This document shows positions 1-6,177 of a DNA stretch of 7,143 nt, piece by piece. The DNA comes from Alterirhizorhabdus sp964247265 (GTDB lineage: Bacteria > Pseudomonadota > Alphaproteobacteria > Sphingomonadales > Sphingomonadaceae). Every line of letters starts with the position of its first letter. The first letter of the stretch is position 1. The position numbers and the translations under genes are program-made. The stretch lies in the NCBI GenBank assembly GCA_964247265.1, contig CAXTTS010000168.1, positions 1 through 7,143 of the forward strand, given 5' to 3'. The notes beneath the pieces are model-generated. The model was not told where the DNA came from. It was given only the letters and a program-made list of their open reading frames with translations, and ran no database searches.

Positions 1-21
1 GGCGTGCAACCGGGCGACACG

Positions 22-52
22 CCGGCGGGGCGGTAGGGCGTCGCCCCGCCGG
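22..52. terminator. GC-rich stem-loop just past the glycosylase gene (U-less terminator candidate)
   Basis: Bases 22-32 pair perfectly with 42-52 (11 bp, C22-G52 to G32-C42), with a possible G33-T41 wobble and a 7-nt loop. The stem begins 1 nt beyond the stop codon (54-56) of the minus-strand gene. Neither strand has a T tract after it, so it is not a classical intrinsic terminator. It could aid Rho-dependent termination or protect a 3' end. The structure is seen; the function is inferred. Confidence 0.45.
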
Positions 53-53
53 T

Positions 54-1238
54 TCAGCCGGCGACGCGATCCGGCATCGTCAGCCCGTCGAGCAACAGCC
101 ACCCGGCCATCTCCTCCAGCGAGAGGCGCAGCGCGTCGATCGTCTCGCCGGGCGCGTCCGGTTCGAGGTGGAGCGACTGGACGAGCAGCCGCGACGCCGG
201 CCGATCCGCCTTCAGGTCCACCCGCGCGACCAGCGCATCGCCCAGCAGGAAGGGCAGCACATAATAGCCGTGCCGCCGCTTCTCGGCCGGCGTGTATATC
301 TCGATGCGGTAGCGGAAGCCGAACAGCCGCTCGGCCCGGCTGCGTTCCCAGATCAGCGGATCGAACGGCGCCAGCAGCGCCCGCGCCGCCACCCGCCGGG
401 GTCGGCGGGCGTCGCGGTGGAGCCAGGCCGCCGGCCAGCCGGGCACGGCAACGGGGCGCAGCACGCCCTCCTCGACCAGCGCCACGATCGCCGCCTTGCC
501 CTGTTCGGGCGAGAGGCGGAAATAATCGCGCAGCTCGCCGGCGGTGGCGATGCCGAGCGCCGCCGCCGCGCGGGCGATAAGCGCGCGCTGCGCCTCCCCC
601 GGTTCCGGCGTGGGCAGCGCCCGGATCGCCGGCGGGATCACCCGCTCCGGCAGGTCATACACCCGCTCGAAGCTGCGCCTGCGGGTGGCGGTGGTGAGGT
701 GCCCGGCCCAGAACAGCCATTCCAGCGCCTGCTTGGTATCGCCCCACTCCCACCAGCCGGAGCGGCCATTACCGTCGCCGAAATCGGAGGCGGCGAGCGG
801 CCCCTCCGCCCGGATGCGCGCCAGCACCGCCATCGCGGCGGGGCGACCATCGCCGGCGAAGCGGCGCAGCGCGGCCCACCCGATCTCCCCGCGATCGGCC
901 GCCGCCATGCGCCAGCGCAGCAGCGGATGAAGATCGAGCGGCAGCAGCGATGCCTCATGCGCCCAATATTCAAACAGGCGGCGCTGGCGGCGCGGCCCCC
1001 ACGCGGCCTCCTCCAGCAGCGCGCGATCGTAGCGGCCGAGGCGGGAGAAAGCCGGCAGATAATGCGCCCGCGCCAGCACGTTGACGCTGTCGATCTGGAA
1101 CAGGCCGAGGCGATCGACCGTGCGCACCAGCTGGCGGCGATCGATCGCCGGCGGGCGGGCAGCGCCAAAGCCCTGCGCCGCCAGCGCGATCCGCCGCGCC
1201 AATGAAGGGGAGATGGGCTCGATCGCCGGGCTAGTCAT
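54..1238 (-). CDS. YcaQ/AlkX-family winged-helix DNA glycosylase
   Basis: Predicted 394-residue cytoplasmic protein of the HTH_42 / YcaQ family. E. coli YcaQ is a DNA glycosylase that removes bulky N-alkylated bases and unhooks interstrand crosslinks. Residues 48-50 are Gln-Ile-Asp in the context LFQIDSVNVLARAHY. This matches the Q-x-D catalytic motif of the YcaQ/AlkX branch, whereas AlkZ has Q-x-Q. A second family hallmark is RRLFEYWAHEASLLP at 87-101. Tandem winged-helix regions fill the middle, and the C-terminal part around FDPLIWERSRAERLFGF (292-308) and KRRHGYYVLPFLLGD (320-334) is typical. Full length for the family. The ATG at 1238 is chosen because the protein then opens close to SLARRIALAAQGF, where family members usually begin. 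A longer frame from 1361 would run back through the spacer and into the oppositely oriented small gene. The ribosome-binding site is weak: a GGAG about 13 nt upstream. It appears monocistronic and divergent from the gene at 1334. Family assignment is firm; substrate is inferred. Confidence 0.9.
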   Translation of the reverse strand: MTSPAIEPISPSLARRIALAAQGFGAARPPAIDRRQLVRTVDRLGLFQIDSVNVLARAHYLPAFSRLGRYDRALLEEAAWGPRRQRRLFEYWAHEASLLPLDLHPLLRWRMAAADRGEIGWAALRRFAGDGRPAAMAVLARIRAEGPLAASDFGDGNGRSGWWEWGDTKQALEWLFWAGHLTTATRRRSFERVYDLPERVIPPAIRALPTPEPGEAQRALIARAAAALGIATAGELRDYFRLSPEQGKAAIVALVEEGVLRPVAVPGWPAAWLHRDARRPRRVAARALLAPFDPLIWERSRAERLFGFRYRIEIYTPAEKRRHGYYVLPFLLGDALVARVDLKADRPASRLLVQSLHLEPDAPGETIDALRLSLEEMAGWLLLDGLTMPDRVAG

Positions 1239-1281
1239 CGTCGCGGTCGCTCTCCGGGCTGAACCGGCACAGCATAGCGCC

Positions 1282-1309
1282 AGCCGGTGGATCGTCGATG
1301 CCACCGGCT
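1282..1309. promoter_or_regulatory. 28-nt near-perfect inverted repeat in the divergent spacer
   Basis: The outer arms AGCCGGTGG (1282-1290) and CCACCGGCT (1301-1309) are perfect 9-bp complements. Inside them ATCG (1291-1294) and CGAT (1296-1299) also pair around T1295, leaving only G1300 bulged. The element lies between the divergent starts at 1238 and 1334 and ends 13 nt before the Shine-Dalgarno of the small gene. It could be a dimeric regulator's operator or a 5'-UTR hairpin. Which one cannot be decided from sequence alone. Confidence 0.5.
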
Positions 1310-1322
1310 CGTTGAGGGCACG

Positions 1323-1328
1323 AGGAGG
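1323..1328 (+). promoter_or_regulatory. Perfect Shine-Dalgarno AGGAGG of the small acidic protein gene
   Basis: AGGAGG lies 5 nt before the ATG at 1334. It is the strongest ribosome-binding site in the window and the main reason for accepting the short reading frame that follows as a real gene. Confidence 0.75.
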
Positions 1329-1333
1329 ATGCC

Positions 1334-1570
1334 ATGCCCGATCAGAAGCCGAACAACGCACCCGACGACCGTTCCGATCGCACCGAGGTGGGCGAACCCG
1401 CCGTCGCGCTGCAGGAGCTTGCCGGGCAGACCCCCACCGGTGACGCGGCGAGCGTCACGGCCGGTACGGCCGGGGGCGAGACAGCCGATGCCGATGCGGC
1501 CGCACAGGCGGAGGCGGCGAACATGGCGGCCGCTGCCGAACCGACGCCGGACCACCCGACCTCCGCCTGA
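1334..1570 (+). CDS. Small acidic Ala-rich disordered protein, unknown function
   Basis: Encodes 78 residues. I do not recognise a family. The protein is strongly acidic (14 Asp/Glu against 3 Lys/Arg) and rich in Ala, Thr, Pro and Gly. It has no Cys, Phe, Trp or Tyr, and no hydrophobic segment long enough for a signal peptide or membrane helix. It is therefore predicted to be cytoplasmic and intrinsically disordered, with an Ala/Glu/Asp-rich stretch at about 50-69 that might form a helix. It is supported by an ideal AGGAGG ribosome-binding site with 5-nt spacing, by its position opposite a well-defined divergent gene, and by a hairpin just after its TGA. Short acidic proteins of this kind occur near stress genes in sphingomonads, but nothing here proves such a role. 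Confidence 0.65.
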   Translation: MPDQKPNNAPDDRSDRTEVGEPAVALQELAGQTPTGDAASVTAGTAGGETADADAAAQAEAANMAAAAEPTPDHPTSA

Positions 1571-1572
1571 CC

Positions 1573-1588
1573 GAGGCGGCGGCGCCTC
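1573..1588 (+). terminator. Short stem-loop after the small gene
   Basis: GAGGCG (1573-1578) pairs with CGCCTC (1583-1588) around a 4-nt loop, starting 2 nt after the TGA at 1568-1570. No T run follows. It may mark the 3' end of the small transcript before the receptor promoter at 1605. Confidence 0.35.
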
Positions 1589-1604
1589 CTGCTCCGCCCG
1601 ATTC

Positions 1605-1633
1605 CTGTCACATTATTCACTTGATGATATATT
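1605..1633 (+). promoter_or_regulatory. Sigma-70-type promoter of the TonB-dependent receptor
   Basis: A candidate -35 CTGTCA (1605-1610, 4 of 6 to TTGACA) and -10 TATATT (1628-1633, 5 of 6 to TATAAT) are separated by exactly 17 bp. They lie in the most AT-rich patch of the window. Transcription would start near 1640, giving a leader of about 83 nt to the ATG at 1723. The -10 overlaps the palindrome at 1623-1641, consistent with repression. Confidence 0.5.
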
Positions 1634-1641
1634 GTATCTTC
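1623..1641. promoter_or_regulatory. Fur/Zur-like 19-bp operator candidate over the -10
   Basis: GATGATATATTGTATCTTC is an imperfect palindrome centred on T1632. Seven of nine arm positions pair, including the GATA/TATC core at 1626-1629 and 1635-1638. Length, AT content and position over the -10 box resemble sites for the Fur/Zur family of metal repressors. The downstream gene looks like a zinc receptor, so Zur is the likelier regulator. The palindrome is seen; the regulator is inferred. Confidence 0.4.
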
Positions 1642-1668
1642 TTTGCGACCTCGTTAGCAGATGCAGCA

Positions 1669-1690
1669 ATCGATGCGTCGCCGCGTCGAT
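1669..1690 (+). promoter_or_regulatory. 5'-UTR stem-loop of the receptor mRNA
   Basis: ATCGATGCG (1669-1677) pairs with CGCGTCGAT (1682-1690): 9 bp including one U-G wobble, with a TCGC tetraloop. It lies inside the predicted leader, 32 nt before the ATG at 1723. It does not cover the ribosome-binding site, so a role in stability or as a second DNA-level operator is as likely as translational control. Confidence 0.35.
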
Positions 1691-1722
1691 CGAACCATCA
1701 GAATAGTCGCACAGGTGCTCGC

Positions 1723-3834
1723 ATGAGACGTTCGCTTTTCCTCGCCGGCGCATCCGTGCTGGTCGTCGCGGTGCCGGCGCTGGCCGACGACGCGCCGCCC
1801 GCCGCCAACGCCGATTTTCACGCGACGACGCCGGCCGACATCGTCGTCACCGCCCCGTTGCAGCGCGACCGCCTCGACGTGCTGGCCGGCGTGGCGGTGT
1901 TGCAGGGGGCGGAGCTGACGCAATCGCTGCGGCCGACGATCGGCGAGACGCTGGCGCGCACCCCGGGCGTATCGGCCACCTCGTTCGGGCCGAACGCATC
2001 GCGTCCGGTGCTGCGCGGCCTGCAGGGTGAGCGGGTGCGCGTGCTGACCGACGGGATCGGATCGATCGACGTGTCGAATACCAGCGTGGATCATGCCGTC
2101 GCGATCGATCCGCTGCTGGCGGACCGGGTGGAGGTGGTGCGCGGGCCCGCGGCGCTGCTGTACGGTTCGGCGGCGATCGGCGGCGTCGTCAACGTGATCG
2201 ACAAGCGCATTCCGCGCGCGGTGCCCGACGAACCGATCCATGTCGATGCGATCGCCAGCTACGGTTCCGCCTCCGACGAGCGATCGGCCGGCGGCGCGGT
2301 GGACGTGCCGGTGAGCAGGACGATCGTCGTCCATGCCGATGGCAGCTATCTGAAGACGGACGACCTGCGCATCGGCGGCCATGTGCTGTCGAAGCAGGCG
2401 CGCGCCGATGCGCTGGCATCCGCCGCGCTGCCGGCGGACCCGGCCGATGGCGAGCCGATCGATTTCGCCGGCAACGCCGCGCTGAAGGGCCGCCTGCCGA
2501 ACAGCGCGGGCAAGACGTGGACGGCGGGCATCGGGGCGGCGATCATCACCGATACGGGCAATTTCGGTATCGCCTACAGCCATTATGACAGCCTCTACGG
2601 CGTACCGATCCGCTATGCGACGCAGCCTGGCGAGGCGCAGGAGGCGCCGCGCATCGACCTGAAGCAGAACCGCATCGACGCCCGTGCCGAGGTGCAGACC
2701 GGCGGCAACATACTGAAGACGATTCGTGGCCGCTTCGGCTTCGCCAGTTACCGCCATTTCGAGCTGGAGGAGGATAACAGCATCGGCACCGCCTTCTACA
2801 ATCAGGGGCTGGAGGGCCGGCTGGAGCTGGTGCAGGCCGATCACGGCGCCTGGAAGGGTGTCAGCGGCGTGCAATATTTCTCGCGCGACTTCAACGTGGT
2901 GGGCGACGAGGCGTTTCTGCCGAAGAACCAGACGCAGCAGACCGGCCTGTTCACCCTGCAACAGCTCGATTACGGCCGGCTGAAGCTGGAGGCGTCGGCG
3001 CGCTACGAACATGCGGCGGTGGAGGCGAAGCCCACGCCGGAGCAGCCGCAGTTCATCTCCGGCCGGCGGACGTTCGATGCCTTTTCCGCATCGGGCGGCG
3101 CCTCCTACGGCATCTTCGGCGACTGGCGGCTGGGCGCCAACGTCTCCCGCACCGAGCGTGCGCCATCGGCCGAGGAATTGTTCGCCAACGGCCCGCACGC
3201 CGGCACCGAGGCATTCGAGATCGGCGATCCGAACTTCAAGACCGAACGCTCCACCGGCGTGGAGGCCGTGCTGCGCGGGCGCGGGCGCGGCTATACGTTC
3301 GAGGCGTCGGCCTATTACAGCTGGTATTCGAACTATATCTATGACGACCGCACCGGCGCGATCGAGGATGGCCTGCCGGTATACCAGTCACGCCAGGCGG
3401 ATGCGCGCTATTACGGGTTCGAGGCGCAGGGGTCGGTCGATCTCGCGACGTTCGGCGTGGTGAAGCTGACGGCGGACGGGCTGGCGGATTATGTCCACGC
3501 ACAGATCGAGAGCGTCGGGCCGGCTCCGCGCATCCCGCCGCTGCGCCTGCTTGGCGCGTTGGGTGCGACCAGCCCGAAGATCGACGGGCGCGTGGAGGTG
3601 GAGTGGACCGATCACCAGAACCGCCTGTCGGCGCTGGAGACGGAGACGGACGGCTTCACCCTGGTGAACGCCTCGATCGCGCTGCGCCCGTGGGGCACCG
3701 AGCGGCCGCTGAGCTTCGCCTTGTCCGCCAACAACCTGTTCGATGTGAACGCGCGGCGCGCCGCCTCCTTCCTCAAGGATTTCGCGCCGCTGGCCGGCCG
3801 CGATTTCCGCATCACCGCGCGGGCGAGTTTCTGA
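1723..3834 (+). CDS. ZnuD-like TonB-dependent outer-membrane receptor
   Basis: Predicted 703-residue outer-membrane receptor that would use TonB-ExbBD energy to import a scarce ligand, probably zinc. A signal peptide covers 1-21 (cleavage after ALA, before Asp22). The TonB box is DIVVTA (39-44). The plug (about 47-165) carries RPVLRGLQGERVRVLTDG (94-111) and VEVVRGPAALLYGSAAIGG (136-154). The 22-strand barrel follows and ends in the typical terminal Phe703. As recalled, Neisseria ZnuD has the same order of landmarks. The plug pair Asp123-His124 (SVDHA) and His492 (NGPHAGTEAFEIG) line up with reported ZnuD zinc ligands. The His-rich extracellular insertion of ZnuD is absent. The ATG at 1723 is chosen because it gives a clean signal peptide and an AGGT ribosome-binding site (1713-1716). 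The longer frame from 1621 would begin inside the -10 region. Receptor class is certain; zinc specificity is inference. Confidence 0.9.
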   Translation: MRRSLFLAGASVLVVAVPALADDAPPAANADFHATTPADIVVTAPLQRDRLDVLAGVAVLQGAELTQSLRPTIGETLARTPGVSATSFGPNASRPVLRGLQGERVRVLTDGIGSIDVSNTSVDHAVAIDPLLADRVEVVRGPAALLYGSAAIGGVVNVIDKRIPRAVPDEPIHVDAIASYGSASDERSAGGAVDVPVSRTIVVHADGSYLKTDDLRIGGHVLSKQARADALASAALPADPADGEPIDFAGNAALKGRLPNSAGKTWTAGIGAAIITDTGNFGIAYSHYDSLYGVPIRYATQPGEAQEAPRIDLKQNRIDARAEVQTGGNILKTIRGRFGFASYRHFELEEDNSIGTAFYNQGLEGRLELVQADHGAWKGVSGVQYFSRDFNVVGDEAFLPKNQTQQTGLFTLQQLDYGRLKLEASARYEHAAVEAKPTPEQPQFISGRRTFDAFSASGGASYGIFGDWRLGANVSRTERAPSAEELFANGPHAGTEAFEIGDPNFKTERSTGVEAVLRGRGRGYTFEASAYYSWYSNYIYDDRTGAIEDGLPVYQSRQADARYYGFEAQGSVDLATFGVVKLTADGLADYVHAQIESVGPAPRIPPLRLLGALGATSPKIDGRVEVEWTDHQNRLSALETETDGFTLVNASIALRPWGTERPLSFALSANNLFDVNARRAASFLKDFAPLAGRDFRITARASF

Positions 3835-3842
3835 GGTTGCCA

Positions 3843-3871
3843 GCGCGGCGGCGGGGGGGTATCCGCCGCGC
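3843..3871. terminator. GC-rich stem-loop after the receptor gene (U-less)
   Basis: GCGCGGCGG (3843-3851) pairs perfectly with CCGCCGCGC (3863-3871) over a G-rich 11-nt loop. It starts 8 nt after the TGA and ends 8 nt before the tRNA. No T tract follows. It is a candidate receptor terminator or 3'-end stabiliser, and would separate receptor and tRNA transcripts if it stops polymerase. Confidence 0.5.
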
Positions 3872-3879
3872 CGGTGGAT

Positions 3880-4179
3880 GGGTCCATAGCTCAGTTGGTA
3901 GAGCAACGGACTTTTGTAATGGGAGCCCACGGGGGAAACCGCGTGGTGACAAGGTGTCAAAGTCGGGGAACCCTCACGCGTGATGGCGGTGGCGATCCCG
4001 AGCCAAGCCACCCTTCGGGGCGGAAGGTGTAGAGGCCAGACGGCACCGGCCTAAACCCCGCTCGCGGGATATGGCCAAGGGATGGTCCAGACTGCAAACG
4101 CCCGCTTGCCGGGTGGCGGCGGAAGCCGTGGCGGTACGTAATCTGTAGGTCCCGGGTTCGAGTCCCGGTGGACCCACCA
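3880..4179 (+). tRNA. tRNA-Lys(UUU) interrupted by a group I intron
   Basis: The two exons (3880-3914 and 4139-4179) join into a regular 76-nt tRNA with encoded CCA. The acceptor stem GGGTCCA (3880-3886) pairs perfectly with TGGACCC (4169-4175), with discriminator A4176 and CCA at 4177-4179. The D arm is GCTC/GAGC (3889-3892, 3901-3904) with loop AGTTGGTA. The anticodon stem is ACGGA (3906-3910) with TCTGT (4142-4146), including one G-U wobble. The spliced anticodon loop is CTTTTAA, which gives anticodon UUU. The variable loop is AGGTC, and the T arm is CCGGG-TTCGAGT-CCCGG (4152-4168). A73, U35 and U36 fit lysine identity. The intron splits the anticodon between positions 35 and 36, so no functional tRNA exists before splicing. 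The gene would need read-through or a promoter inside the receptor's 3' end, as I see no clear promoter of its own. A scan that disallows long introns would miss it. Confidence 0.9.
3915..4138 (+). ncRNA. Group I self-splicing intron, Azoarcus-like (IC3-type)
   Basis: A 224-nt intron (Azoarcus tRNA-Ile intron is about 205 nt) with no reading frame for a homing endonuclease. Helices I can draw: P1, exon C3911-T3914 with 3922-3925, including a U-G at the splice site; P2, 3927-3931 with 3942-3946, capped by a GAAA tetraloop (3935-3938); P3, GGTGTC (3953-3958) with GGCACC (4042-4047); P4, CGGG (3964-3967) with CCCG (3997-4000); P6/P6a, ending in a C-UUCG-G tetraloop (4013-4018); P7, GGCCA (4034-4038) with TGGTC (4083-4087), the guanosine-binding helix; P8, GGCC (4048-4051) with GGCC (4073-4076), plus an inner CCCG/CGGG hairpin; P9, CGGC (4117-4120) with GCCG (4125-4128), over a GGAA loop. 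Conserved core strings such as GGTGTAGAG (4026-4034) and AGACGGCACC (4038-4047) are shared with Azoarcus. The last base G4138 serves as the terminal guanosine. Splicing uses external GTP; activity is inferred from the intact core. Confidence 0.9.
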
Positions 4180-4186
4180 CCCTTTT
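4167..4186 (+). terminator. Weak terminator candidate at the tRNA 3' end
   Basis: GGTGG (4167-4171) can pair with CCACC (4177-4181) over a 5-nt loop, followed by TTTT (4183-4186). The stem competes with the tRNA acceptor helix, so it could form only on unfolded transcripts. Nothing better is visible in the 17 bp before the end of the convergent gene. Confidence 0.2.
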
Positions 4187-4196
4187 CGTCGTGCCG

Positions 4197-6146
<1,950 letters not shown>

Positions 6147-6177
6147 CCCGCTCTCCCCATCGTCTTCGCTCGGCCGG

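Noticed and set aside
168..1205. 345-codon plus-strand open frame
   Set aside because: It is antisense to the glycosylase, with Arg/Gln/Pro-rich low-complexity translation and no family features.
1239..1361. N-terminal extension of the glycosylase to an ATG at 1361
   Set aside because: It would cross the divergent spacer, the inverted repeat and the start of the small gene. The extra 41 residues look unlike family N termini.
1621..1722. Receptor start at 1621
   Set aside because: It falls within the predicted operator and -10 region, lacks a ribosome-binding site and would bury the signal peptide that begins at 1723.
1654..3198. 514-codon minus-strand open frame
   Set aside because: It is antisense to the receptor; its composition is typical of GC-driven shadow frames.
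3906..3920. Contiguous reading of the 5' exon plus intron as a tRNA-Thr(UGU)-like anticodon loop
   Set aside because: TTTTGTAAT looks like a UGU loop, but ACGGA finds no partner strand directly after it, while TCTGT at 4142-4146 completes the stem only after intron removal.
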